The notes beneath the pieces are model-generated. The model was not told where the DNA came from, did not search any database, and worked only from the letters and a program-made list of their open reading frames with translations. Positions 24,814 to 33,055 of a stretch of DNA of 64,000 nucleotides are shown in pieces. A program made the translations under genes and the position numbers. The DNA comes from Lysobacter sp. BMK333-48F3 (lineage in GTDB: Bacteria > Pseudomonadota > Gammaproteobacteria > Xanthomonadales > Xanthomonadaceae): contig NZ_JAIHOO010000001.1 in assembly GCF_019733395.1 (NCBI RefSeq), forward strand, positions 806,001 to 870,000, in the 5' to 3' direction. Numbering within the stretch: position 1 is the stretch's first letter; each line of letters begins with the position of its first letter.

Positions 24814-25980
24814 ATGAAATATTTCCATCTGATCTGGGCGGAGCTGATGCGGCGCAAGACCCGCACCGCGCTGACCCTGATGTCGATCATCGCCGCGTTC
24901 CTGCTGTTCGGTCTGCTCGACGGCGTGCGCGAGAGCTTCGAGCAGGCCGGCCAGAGCGCCAACGGCGCCAAGCGCCTGCAGACCGGTTCGCGGCTGTCCT
25001 TCATCCAGACCCTGCCGCAGGCCCTGCACGGCCGCATCGGCCAGGTCGACGGGGTCAAGCAGGTCACTTACGCCAACTGGTTCGGCGGCGCCTACCAGGA
25101 CCCGCACAACCAGATCTTCAGCTTCGCCGTGGCCGACAACTACCTCGATCTCTACCCCGAGATGAGCGTGTCCAAGGCGCAGCGCGAGGCCTTCGCCCAG
25201 ACCCGCACCGGCATCCTGGTCGGCGAAGGGCTGATGAAGCGCTTCGGCTGGAAGGTCGGACAGAAGATTCCGCTGCAGTCGACCATCTTCCCCAACCGCG
25301 ACGGCAGCAAGAACTGGAGCTTCGACATCGTCGGCACGCTCGCCGTCACCGACAAGAAGTCCGGCGGCTGGTACGACCAGATGCTGCTGATGCACTGGAA
25401 GTACTTCGACGATTCCACGCCCTACAACCGCGGCACGGTCGGCTGGTACGTCAGCGAAGTCGCCGACGTCAACCGCGCCGACCGCGTGGCCAAGGCGATC
25501 GACGCGCTGTCGGCCAACTCCGACCACGAAACCAAGACCCAGACCGAGCAGGCCGCGACCGCTTCGTGGATGAAGCAGATGGCCGACATCGGCCTGATCG
25601 TCGGCTCGATCATGGGCGCGGTGTTCTTCACCCTGGTGCTGCTGACCGGCAACACCATGGCCCAGGCGGTGCGCGAGCGCACCTCCGAGCTGGCGGTGCT
25701 CAAGACCATGGGTTTCCCCGACCGCAGCGTGCTGCTGCTGGTGCTGGCCGAATCGGTGCTGCTGATGCTGATCGGCGGCGTGATCGGCGTGGCCATCGCC
25801 GGCGCGCTCGGGCCGATCGTCGCCACGATCAGCGGCGGCGCGATCAACGTGCCGCCGATCGGCCTGAACAGTTGGGCCCTGGGCCTGAGCCTGATGCTCG
25901 GCATCGGCGTGCTGGTCGGGCTGTTGCCGGCGATCCGCGCGATGCGTTTGAACATCGTCGATGCGCTGGCCGGACGCTGA
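24814..25980 (+). CDS. ABC transporter permease, FtsX/MacB family (first)
   Basis: 388 residues. One N-terminal membrane helix (about 17-35) is followed by a roughly 220-residue periplasmic domain (MacB-PCD type), then three C-terminal helices with the family signature ending in RERTSELAVLKTMGFP. It starts 16 bases after the ATPase stop, with GGGAGCG as a weak ribosome binding site. With the next gene it probably forms a heterodimeric permease. Confidence 0.9.
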   Translation: MKYFHLIWAELMRRKTRTALTLMSIIAAFLLFGLLDGVRESFEQAGQSANGAKRLQTGSRLSFIQTLPQALHGRIGQVDGVKQVTYANWFGGAYQDPHNQIFSFAVADNYLDLYPEMSVSKAQREAFAQTRTGILVGEGLMKRFGWKVGQKIPLQSTIFPNRDGSKNWSFDIVGTLAVTDKKSGGWYDQMLLMHWKYFDDSTPYNRGTVGWYVSEVADVNRADRVAKAIDALSANSDHETKTQTEQAATASWMKQMADIGLIVGSIMGAVFFTLVLLTGNTMAQAVRERTSELAVLKTMGFPDRSVLLLVLAESVLLMLIGGVIGVAIAGALGPIVATISGGAINVPPIGLNSWALGLSLMLGIGVLVGLLPAIRAMRLNIVDALAGR

Positions 25981-25993
25981 GGAGAACGCACTC

Positions 25994-27319
25994 ATGAAGA
26001 AACTCAAATCCCTGCTCCGCGGCGCCCTCACCGGCCTGTGCCTGATCGTCGCCCTGGCCGCGTGGTCGTTGCTGCCCTGGCCGGCCCTGCTCGGCCTGGC
26101 CGCCGCGTTCGCGCTGTGGATGCTGCTGACCCGCAGCGGCCGCCAGGCGGCCTCGGTCGCCGGCGTCGGCATCAGCACCCTGAGCCAGCGCCTGGGTTCG
26201 TCCTCGGTGGTGGTGATCGGCATCGCCGGCGTGGTCGCGGTGCTGGTGGCGATGCTGTCGATGGCCGAGGGCTACCAGGAAACCCTGCGCCGCACCGGCA
26301 GCGACGACAGCGTGATGGTGCTGCGCGGCGCGTCCGCGGCCGAGGTGATGTCGAACCTGGACCTGGCCAGCATCAACGTGATCGAACAGGCCCCGGGCAT
26401 CGCCCGCGGCGCCGACGGCCGGCCGCTGGCCTCGCCGGAAACGGTGGTCGCGGCCAACCTGCCGATCAAGGGCGGCGCCCCCGACGAGGACGGCAGCGTG
26501 CAGTTGCGCGGCGTCGGCGACCGCGCCTGGCAGGTGCGGCCGCAGGTCAAGATCGTCCAGGGCCGGCGCTTCGAGACCGGCAAGCGCGAAGTCGTGGTCG
26601 GCAGCGGCGCCCAGCGCCAGTTCGCCGGACTGGAGGTCGGCAAGCAGATCCGCCTGGGCAACGAGCGCTGGAACGTGGTCGGCGTGTTCAAGTCCGGCGA
26701 CGCGATGGACTCGGAAGTCTGGGCCGACGCGCAGATGGTCGCGGCCACCTACGGCCGCGGCGCCTCGCGCAACTCGGTCGTGGCCAAGCTGTCCGACGCC
26801 AAGCAGTTCAAGGGCTTCAAGGCCGCGCTGGCCGGCGACCCTCGGCTGCAGGTGGATACCAGCACCACCGCCGAGTATTTCGCCAAGCAGAGCGAGGCGA
26901 TGACCAAGGTGATCCGCATCATCGGCATCGTGGTCGGCTCGATCATGGCGATCGGCGCGGTGTTCGGCGCGCTCAACACCATGTTCGCCACCGTCGCCAC
27001 CCGCGCCCGCGAGATCGCCACGCTGCGCGCGATCGGCTTCCGCGGCGTGCCGGTGGTGGTGGCGGTGATGCTGGAGACCATGCTGTTGGCGCTGCTCGGC
27101 GGCCTGATCGGCGGCGCCCTGGCCTGGCTGGTGTTCAACGGCTACACCGCCTCGACCATCGCCGGCGGCGTCGGCCAGCTGACCTTCGATTTCCAGGTCA
27201 CCGGCGCGCTGCTGTGGAGCGGGCTGAAGTGGGCGCTGGCGATCGGCTTCGTCGGCGGCCTGTTCCCGGCCCTGCGCGCGGCGACCCTGCCGGTGACTAC
27301 GGCGCTGCGCGCGCTGTAA
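25994..27319 (+). CDS. ABC transporter permease, FtsX/MacB family (second)
   Basis: 441 residues from ATG 25994, chosen for the GAGGAGAA ribosome binding site just upstream; earlier in-frame starts lie inside the previous gene. Two hydrophobic stretches at 17-50 are followed by a periplasmic domain (about 80-300) and three C-terminal helices with a conserved TRAREIATLRAIGFRG motif. Longer N-terminally than the first permease, so the two are not recent duplicates. Last gene of the operon; a strong terminator follows 30 bases later. Confidence 0.9.
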   Translation: MKKLKSLLRGALTGLCLIVALAAWSLLPWPALLGLAAAFALWMLLTRSGRQAASVAGVGISTLSQRLGSSSVVVIGIAGVVAVLVAMLSMAEGYQETLRRTGSDDSVMVLRGASAAEVMSNLDLASINVIEQAPGIARGADGRPLASPETVVAANLPIKGGAPDEDGSVQLRGVGDRAWQVRPQVKIVQGRRFETGKREVVVGSGAQRQFAGLEVGKQIRLGNERWNVVGVFKSGDAMDSEVWADAQMVAATYGRGASRNSVVAKLSDAKQFKGFKAALAGDPRLQVDTSTTAEYFAKQSEAMTKVIRIIGIVVGSIMAIGAVFGALNTMFATVATRAREIATLRAIGFRGVPVVVAVMLETMLLALLGGLIGGALAWLVFNGYTASTIAGGVGQLTFDFQVTGALLWSGLKWALAIGFVGGLFPALRAATLPVTTALRAL

Positions 27320-27348
27320 GCCGCAGAGCCGCATCGGTTCGGCATCGG

Positions 27349-27380
27349 GGCCCTCTTCGCGAGAAGAGGGCCTTGTTGTT
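27349..27380 (+). terminator. terminator of the MFP/ABC operon
   Basis: Ten-base stem GGCCCTCTTC / GAAGAGGGCC with a GCGA tetraloop, followed by TTGTTGTTTG. It lies 30 bases past the stop of the second permease. Confidence 0.8.
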
Positions 27381-27447
27381 TGTGCCTGGGCGTCGGGGGT
27401 TCGACGGCGACGAAACGCAGGGGCAAAGCCAAAGCAAATCCCCCCTA

Positions 27448-27468
27448 CCCCCCTTTTTCAAAGGGGGG
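27448..27468. repeat. palindromic repeat H1, copy 3 (inverted)
   Basis: CCCCCCTTT..AAAGGGGGG in the opposite orientation to the copy at 27657, preceded by AAGCAAATCCCCCC. The two inverted copies bracket a 190-bp spacer of degenerate tandem repeats. Confidence 0.8.
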
Positions 27469-27470
27469 AA

Positions 27471-27600
27471 TTGTTGTCGCGGGGGGTTTATTGCTGCGCG
27501 GGTTTATTGCTGCGAGAGGGTTGTTGCTGCGAGGGCACTGTTGCCGCGAGGGGGGTGTTGTCGTGGCGGAATCGTTGTCGTGGGAATGCGTTGGCGCGGA
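27471..27600. repeat. degenerate short tandem repeat
   Basis: About seven imperfect units of 15-19 bases of the type TTGTTGCTGCGAGGG, with TTTATTGCTGCGCGGG and TGTTGCCGCGAGGGGGG as variants. No gene. It lies between two inverted H1 hairpins. Confidence 0.65.
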
Positions 27601-27670
27601 CGCGGGACCACCACGTCGCTGCGCTTGCAGCGTCCCCCATCGCTGCAGATGCAGTTCCCCCCTTTGAAAA

Positions 27671-28503
27671 GGTAATTCCTAACGTTTCTGGACCAAAAGT
27701 GGAGTGATTTGGTCAAGGTCTATGACCCGCAGAGCCTTGTCCAGCAAGGCTTGCAGGTCTTCGGCCCGGTGGTTGTAGCGGTAGCAAACTTCACCCAAAT
27801 ACAGATGGAAGAATTGGCGGGGCACCCCACGGTACGGGGCTAACCAGTTCTTGGCGTAGCTCCAGAAGCCTTCGATGCCGTTGATGTGGTCGCGTCCGAC
27901 CGGCTTGCCCTTCTCCTTGCGGATCATCACGTGGTCGCCTCGTAGCTTCAGCGTGGCGTACGCCTGCCAGCGGTCGGTGTAGTACAGCGACCCTTCGCGG
28001 GTGTGCGCCTCGATCTGCTGCATCACGCTGTCGCGATCGTGCGCCGCGATCGGCATGGCCTTGACCTGGCCGTTGCGCTTGACGATGCCGAACACGATCA
28101 CCTTGCCGGCGGCGCCCCAACCGGTTTTGCCATGACGTATGCCGCCAAACGTAGTTTCGTCGCATTCCACGACCCCATCGAACGGCCCTCGCCACTGCTC
28201 TTCGAAGGCGCAGCAAGCCCGCAGGACGCGGTAGAACTTTTCTGCCGTGGCCGGGCTGCATACGGGCCGGAATCGCTGCCGGTAGACCGGTACGCCCAGA
28301 GCGAAACGTTCGATCAGTTGCCGCTTCTGGGAAGCGCTCAATCGGACCGATTCCCAGGCCAAGACGGCCGGACGAAAGCGATGGGCGCACGCCCGGCACT
28401 TGAGCCGTCCATCGCTCAATTTCCATGGCCGCGCACGTTGGCAAACAGGACATTTTTGCATCTGGAACCAGCCTAATCTGGTCCAGATTCGTAGGGAATT
28501 ACC
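27671..28503 (-). mobile_element. IS1595-family insertion sequence (IS copy B)
   Basis: 833 bp. Terminal inverted repeats match at 21 of 25 positions (GGTAATTCC, then a variable core, then TCTGGACCA). A perfect 8-bp duplication TTTGAAAA flanks it (27663-27670, 28504-28511), the size expected for IS1595. Removing the element and one duplicate restores an intact H1 hairpin (CCCCCC TTTGAAAAA GGGGGG), so the insertion went exactly into the hairpin loop. Confidence 0.95.
27679..28461 (-). CDS. IS1595-family transposase with N-terminal zinc ribbon
   Basis: 260 residues, intact. An N-terminal zinc ribbon CPVCQ..LKCRACAHRF (C4, C7, C22, C25) is followed by DDE-type motifs VVECDETTFGG, YYTDRWQAYATLK and GRDHINGIEGFWSYAKNWLAPYRG, then an LGEVCYRYNHR end. 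It differs strongly from the transposase at 21666, so the two elements are different members of one family rather than copies of one another. Confidence 0.94.
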   Translation of the reverse strand: MQKCPVCQRARPWKLSDGRLKCRACAHRFRPAVLAWESVRLSASQKRQLIERFALGVPVYRQRFRPVCSPATAEKFYRVLRACCAFEEQWRGPFDGVVECDETTFGGIRHGKTGWGAAGKVIVFGIVKRNGQVKAMPIAAHDRDSVMQQIEAHTREGSLYYTDRWQAYATLKLRGDHVMIRKEKGKPVGRDHINGIEGFWSYAKNWLAPYRGVPRQFFHLYLGEVCYRYNHRAEDLQALLDKALRVIDLDQITPLLVQKR

Positions 28504-28676
28504 TTTGAAAAAGGGGGGCTAGGGGGGATTTGCTTTTGCCAGGCCCCAAGCAACTTTGGAACCCGCCCCTCCACCGACGAAACGCGCCCCGAACCGGCCG
28601 CCGCCGCGACGGAGCCCGCTTCTGCCCTGCCCTCAACTGGGTTAGCGTAAGCGCTCGCGCAAGGAAGCCGTCACGA

Positions 28677-29732
28677 ATGAGCGCCGCTGCCCGCCGACTC
28701 CTCTATCGCGCCCTTGGCATCGTATTCGGCGCGGCCGCCCTGCCGCTCACGTTCAACGAACACGGCTTGTCGTCGGGCCACCCGCCGTGGCTGACCCTGA
28801 GCCTGCTGCTGGTTTGCTTGGCCGGCGTCGCCGCCAGCCTGATCGCGGTGTATCGCATCGACCACCCCCGCGGCGACGAGCTCGGCCGGCTCACCCGCGA
28901 AGCGCTGCGTCGCGGCTCGGTGAGCGGCGCTGTGCATCATTCGCCGGGCTCGTTGTGGCAGCTGGCGGGCGGGGGCGCGCTGATGGCCGCGCTCGCCGCG
29001 CTCGCCTGGCGCCCGGGCAGCCACAGCACCTCGGTGTTCTTCGGCCTGTGCGCGGCGCTGTTCGCCGGCGGCGCGATCCTGCTGCGGCGCGCGAACCGGA
29101 CTCCGCGCGAGCTGCGCATCGACGCCGCCGGCATCCATTCCCCCGACTACGGTCTGATCGCCTGGGAGGACGTGGTCGGCCTGCGGCGTCATTACCTCGA
29201 AGCCTTCGGAGCGCAGAGCGAAGCCCTGCAAGTCTGCCTGCGCGACCCCGGCCGCTACATCGCGCGGCTGCCCGCCTGGCAACAACGCCATCACGAACTC
29301 GAAGCCGCCTCGCTGCGCCGCTACGCACCGGTGCTCATCCCGCTGGACTCGCACCGGATCCCGGCCGACCTCGCCTACGCCACGGCAGTGTCGCTGCGCC
29401 GGCGCGCGGTGCCCCCGTTCGTCAACGACTGGGAACCGCGGATGGACGACGCGGAAATCGCCGAGTACCTGGAGGCGCGTTCGCCTCTGGCGGCTCTGAC
29501 CCACGCCGACGGCGCGGACGACGTCCTGCCGGCGCCGGACTTCGCCGTCCGCCTGCAGCAGCACGCGCAGGCGGTCGCTCTGGCCGCGGCCTCGCAGCGC
29601 CGCCAACAGGTGCGGCAGCGCGAGCGCCAACGCCGCTGGCACGAAGGCGCCTGGCGCCGCGGCCTGATCGCCGCCACGGTGGCGGCCGCCTACGCCCTGG
29701 CGCGCGCCTACTTCGAAGGCCTGCTCGGCTGA
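28677..29732 (+). CDS. membrane protein with PH-like segment, unknown function
   Basis: 351 residues from ATG 28677, preceded by AAGGAAG. Two hydrophobic helices lie near the N-terminus (about 5-25 and 35-60), and two more at about 100-140. A following stretch (ELRIDAAGIHSPDYGLIAWEDVVGL) has the strand-turn-IxWxDI pattern of bacterial PH-like domains. The C-terminal half is charged and helical, Gln/Arg-rich, and ends in a last hydrophobic helix. No catalytic motif was recognised. It stands alone and convergent to rarD. Confidence 0.6.
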   Translation: MSAAARRLLYRALGIVFGAAALPLTFNEHGLSSGHPPWLTLSLLLVCLAGVAASLIAVYRIDHPRGDELGRLTREALRRGSVSGAVHHSPGSLWQLAGGGALMAALAALAWRPGSHSTSVFFGLCAALFAGGAILLRRANRTPRELRIDAAGIHSPDYGLIAWEDVVGLRRHYLEAFGAQSEALQVCLRDPGRYIARLPAWQQRHHELEAASLRRYAPVLIPLDSHRIPADLAYATAVSLRRRAVPPFVNDWEPRMDDAEIAEYLEARSPLAALTHADGADDVLPAPDFAVRLQQHAQAVALAAASQRRQQVRQRERQRRWHEGAWRRGLIAATVAAAYALARAYFEGLLG

Positions 29733-29748
29733 ACCGACGCCGCCGCGC

Positions 29749-30657
29749 TCAGGCCGCCTGCGCCGCCGCAGCCAGCCGCCGCGACCGCAGCATGCCCTCG
29801 CCGACGAACACGATCAGGCCCAGCCAGATGATCGCAAAGCCTATCGCGCGGGTTTCGTCGAACGGCTCGCGCAGCACCCACACGCCGATCAGGAACTGCA
29901 GCGACGGGGCCAGGTACTGCAGCAGGCCGATCGCGGTCAGCGACACACGCCGCACCGCGTAGGCGAAGCCGATCAGCGGCAGCGCGGTCAGCGCGCCGGC
30001 GATCACCAGCAGCAGGTCGGTGCCCAGGCCCCATTCGCCGAAGAAGCCGCCCTGGCCGTGGCTTTCGCCCCACAGCATCAGGCCCAGCGCAGGCAGGAAC
30101 AGGTATACGTTCTCGACTCCGAGCCCGGTCACCGCCTCGACCGCGACCAGCTTGCGCACCAGGCCGTAGATCGCGAACGACACCGCCAGGCCGAGCGCGA
30201 TCAGCGGCGGCTGGCCGTAGCGCAGGGTCAGCCACAGCACCCCGGCGAAGGCCAGCGCGATCGCCACCCACTGCACCGCGCGCAGGCGTTCGCCGAGGAA
30301 CAGCACGCCCAGCATCACGCTGACCAAGGGGCCGATGAAATAACCCAGGCTGCCTTCGAGCACGTGGCCGGCGTTGACCGCCCAGATGTACAGGCCCCAG
30401 TTGAACGCGATCAGCACCCCGCTCAGCGCCAGCATCGCCGCCTTGCGCGGCTGCGCCAGCACCTCGCGCAGCCAGTGCCGGCCGACCTTCCAGCTCAGCC
30501 AGGCGGCGACCAGCAGGGTGCTCCAGACGATGCGGTGGGCGACGATCTGCAGCGACGGCACCGACTTGAGCAGGTGCCAGTACAGCGGCATCACGCCCCA
30601 TAGCGCGAACGAGGCGATCGCGATCCACAGACCGCGGCGGTCGACGGCGAGGTTCAT
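29749..30657 (-). CDS. rarD: EamA-family exporter RarD
   Basis: 302 residues, ten hydrophobic helices in two EamA-type halves. The N-terminus (ASFALWGVMPLYWHLLK) and the motif RIVWSTLLVA are typical of RarD. The protein is an inner-membrane drug/metabolite transporter; RarD's own substrate is not settled. ATG 30657 overlaps the stop of the upstream exporter (ATGA), so the two are translationally coupled. The end of the gene is close to the convergent membrane-protein gene (17 bases). Confidence 0.9.
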   Translation of the reverse strand: MNLAVDRRGLWIAIASFALWGVMPLYWHLLKSVPSLQIVAHRIVWSTLLVAAWLSWKVGRHWLREVLAQPRKAAMLALSGVLIAFNWGLYIWAVNAGHVLEGSLGYFIGPLVSVMLGVLFLGERLRAVQWVAIALAFAGVLWLTLRYGQPPLIALGLAVSFAIYGLVRKLVAVEAVTGLGVENVYLFLPALGLMLWGESHGQGGFFGEWGLGTDLLLVIAGALTALPLIGFAYAVRRVSLTAIGLLQYLAPSLQFLIGVWVLREPFDETRAIGFAIIWLGLIVFVGEGMLRSRRLAAAAQAA

Positions 30658-31595
30658 GAGCGTTCCTTTTCCTGCGCCGGCAGCGGCGCCGCCGGCTTGG
30701 CCGCGCGCGCGCGGGCCAGGGTGATGATGACCACGCCGGCCAGGATCACCGCCATCGCGCCCAGGTCGTGCGAGGTGAAGCGTTCGCCGGCCAGCAGCGC
30801 ACCGAACAGCACCGCGATCGGCGGGTTGACGTAGGCGTAGCTGGTGGCCAGCGCCGGGCGCACGTGGTGCAGCAGCCAGATGTAGGCGGTGAAGCCGAAG
30901 ATCGAACCGGCCACGACCAGGTACAGCAGGGCCGCGGTGGCGCCGACGGTGGGCACGGCGACGATGCGTTCGCCGGTCAGCAACGCCGCGCCGAGCATCC
31001 ACACGCTGCCGGTCAGCATCTGCGCGCTGGCGGACATGAACGGCGACGGCAGGTCCTGGTCGCGGCTCCAGATCGAGCCCCAGGCCCAGGCGATCGGCGC
31101 CACGATCAGGCACACCAGGCCCAGGGTCGAGGCCGCGAGCTTGCCGCCGGCGTTGAGCCAGACCACGCCGACGAAGCCGATCGCCAGGCCGACCCATTCG
31201 ATCTTCGACGGGTGGCGCCCGCGCAGCATCGCGAACACGCCGGCGAACAGCGGCATCGACGCCACCGCGATCGCCGCCAGGCCGGAGTCGACCTGGGTCT
31301 CGGCCAGGTTCACCAGGCCGTTGGACAGCAGCACCATCCAGATCGACAGCACCCACAAGGTGCGCCACTGCTTGCGCGTCGGCGGCGCGACGCCGCGCCA
31401 GCGCAGCACCGCGTACATGATCGCGCCGGCCAGGGCCATGCGCCCGGCGCCGAGCAGGAACGGCGGATAGCTGGCCAGGGCGAAGCGGATCGCCAGGTAG
31501 GTCGAGCCCCACAGGACGTAGACCGAGGCCAGGGCGAAGGCGACTGCGAGAGGACCGGGGGCGATGCGTTCGGCGGTGGGGGCGGCGGCGCTCAT
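30654..31595 (-). CDS. yedA: drug/metabolite exporter, YedA-like (EamA family)
   Basis: 313 residues. Ten membrane helices in two EamA repeats, with the characteristic LWGSTYLAIRFALASYPP opening and ending in the basic tail ARARAAKPAAP. ATG 31595 is chosen because the family N-terminus starts there; the reading frame is open further upstream but has no matching sequence. YedA overexpression gives amino-acid efflux in E. coli. The pairing of yedA with rarD suggests two exporters made together. Confidence 0.88.
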   Translation of the reverse strand: MSAAAPTAERIAPGPLAVAFALASVYVLWGSTYLAIRFALASYPPFLLGAGRMALAGAIMYAVLRWRGVAPPTRKQWRTLWVLSIWMVLLSNGLVNLAETQVDSGLAAIAVASMPLFAGVFAMLRGRHPSKIEWVGLAIGFVGVVWLNAGGKLAASTLGLVCLIVAPIAWAWGSIWSRDQDLPSPFMSASAQMLTGSVWMLGAALLTGERIVAVPTVGATAALLYLVVAGSIFGFTAYIWLLHHVRPALATSYAYVNPPIAVLFGALLAGERFTSHDLGAMAVILAGVVIITLARARAAKPAAPLPAQEKERS

Positions 31596-31756
31596 GACGC
31601 GGGGGTTCCGAAGGCGAAAGACGGCGGGAGAAACCGGCCGACGGGATCGGCCGATGGGGCTAGTGCGAGTCGGGTCGCGCGAGAGCGAACGCGCGACGCA
31701 ATGCAGCGGTGGTTCCTCGCCGCCGGATTCGCTGGCGCGAGCCGGCGGCGGCCAGT

Positions 31757-32326
31757 CTAGGGATGGGGTTGGTAACGCGACACCGCGGTCCGGCGGCTGC
31801 CTGCGTCGCGGCGGCGCGGATCGTCGAACACGTCGATGACCACGAAACCGGCCTTGCGCATCATCCCCGCCGAGCCCTCGTTCTCCTCGTGGCGCTCGAC
31901 GTAGATCTCGCTCATCCCCATCTGCCGCAAGCGCGCGACCGCGGCCTGCAGCAGTCGCGAACCCAGGCCCTGGCCGCGGTGTTCGCGGTGCACCACGGCC
32001 TCGCGGACGTGCCCCTGCCACTCGACTTCGCGTCCGGCCGGTTGGTAACGATGGAACGCATCGCTCGGCTCGAACGTGACCGCGGCCACGATCGCACAAT
32101 CGCATACGGCCACCACCGCCTGGGTGCGTCCGCGCCGGATCGCCGCCAGGTGCTCGGCCAGCTCCAACTCGGGCAGGAAGTTCCAGGGGTTGGGGCCGTG
32201 CTCGCGGATCAGGGCGAGGATCTCGCCGATCTGCTCGGGCGCGGCGGCTTGCGTCACGTACCGGGACATCCCGGGGGCGTCCGTCTTGGGGGGTGGGGAG
32301 CGAGTCATCACATAAAAATTCTTCAT
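31757..32326 (-). CDS. GNAT family N-acetyltransferase
   Basis: 189 residues from ATG 32326; a second ATG (start of MSRYVTQ, residue 20) would give a more usual N-terminus and cannot be excluded. The acetyl-CoA loop is EAVVHREHRGQGLGSRLLQAAVARL (R/Q-x-x-G-x-G/A type), followed by IYVERHEENEGSAGMMRKAGF, the C-terminal strand-helix of the fold. The substrate is unknown. Divergent from an Lrp-type regulator that starts 80 bases away, which may control it. Confidence 0.85.
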   Translation of the reverse strand: MKNFYVMTRSPPPKTDAPGMSRYVTQAAAPEQIGEILALIREHGPNPWNFLPELELAEHLAAIRRGRTQAVVAVCDCAIVAAVTFEPSDAFHRYQPAGREVEWQGHVREAVVHREHRGQGLGSRLLQAAVARLRQMGMSEIYVERHEENEGSAGMMRKAGFVVIDVFDDPRRRDAGSRRTAVSRYQPHP

Positions 32327-32360
32327 GCGATGAGATCAAGAATAGCGTATCGATGTCAGT

Positions 32361-32381
32361 CAAATTGCGGTTGAAAATTTG
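32361..32381. promoter_or_regulatory. candidate Lrp-type operator
   Basis: CAAATT and AATTTG arms, 21 bases overall, in the AT-rich gap between the divergent GNAT and Lrp genes. Lrp/AsnC sites are often AT-rich imperfect palindromes of this size. Confidence 0.35.
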
Positions 32382-32405
32382 CCCGCATCAACGCAAAAAT
32401 CTTGC

Positions 32406-32903
32406 ATGACCGCACCCCTGGCCCTGGACGAGTTCGACCACAAACTACTGGAGCTGCTGCAGCGCGACGCCTCGGCCACGCTCAGCGAGCTCGGCGACGC
32501 CGTCGGCCTGTCGCCGAGCGCGGTCCAGCGCCGCATGACCCGCTACCGCCAGGAAGGCCTGATGCGCCAGGTCGCGGTGCTCGACCCGATGGCCCTGGGC
32601 AGCACCCTAGCCGCGGTCTGGGTGACCATGGAGCGCGAGTCGGCCGAGCGCCACGCTGCCTTCCACGCCCGCGTGCGCGCCGCCCCGGAAGTGCAGCAGT
32701 GCTACACCCTGGCCGGCGAATGGGACTACCTGGTGATCCTGGCCACCACCGGCGTCGCCCACTGCCGCCAGGTGGTCGACCGCCTGTTCCTCGACGAAGG
32801 CAACGTCAAGCGCTACGACACCCACCTGGTGTTCGACGTGGTCAAGCACGGCCTGGAGCTGCCGACCCGGGACGCGCCACGGGCGGCGCGTAAGAGGCGG
32901 TGA
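32406..32903 (+). CDS. Lrp/AsnC family transcriptional regulator
   Basis: 165 residues from ATG 32406. The N-terminal winged helix-turn-helix opens with LDEFDHKLLELLQRDASATLSELGDAVGLSPSAVQRR (about 6-42), and the RAM ligand domain has GEWDYLVILATTG and a final strand THLVFDVVKHG. Members respond to amino acids as octamers. Divergent from a GNAT gene, next to amino-acid-type exporters (YedA, RarD), which suggests local control of amino-acid handling. This is inferred. Confidence 0.92.
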   Translation: MTAPLALDEFDHKLLELLQRDASATLSELGDAVGLSPSAVQRRMTRYRQEGLMRQVAVLDPMALGSTLAAVWVTMERESAERHAAFHARVRAAPEVQQCYTLAGEWDYLVILATTGVAHCRQVVDRLFLDEGNVKRYDTHLVFDVVKHGLELPTRDAPRAARKRR

Positions 32904-32908
32904 AGGCC

Positions 32909-33053
32909 GGGAATGGGGAGTCGGGAATCGGGAATCGTAAAAGCGGGTACGAACCGCTCTAGTTCCGACCCGGCCTCAGGACGGCACGCCCCAGATCGCC
33001 GCGAACGCGCTTTACCGATTCCCCATTCCCTATTCCCCATTCCCCATTCCCCG
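32909..33053. repeat. inverted pair of GGGAATC/GGGAATG heptad repeats
   Basis: GGGAATGGGGAGTCGGGAAT at 32909 onward faces the complementary ATTCCCCATTCCC series ending at 33053, with about 80 bases between. The same arrangement occurs at 61842-62010. Located between the convergent lrp and Ada-like genes. Confidence 0.75.
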
Positions 33054-33055
33054 CC

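Noticed and set aside
25961..25993. Earlier start for the second permease inside the first permease gene
   Set aside because: ATG 25994 has a strong GAGGAGAA site and begins the membrane-protein N-terminus; the earlier start has no such support.
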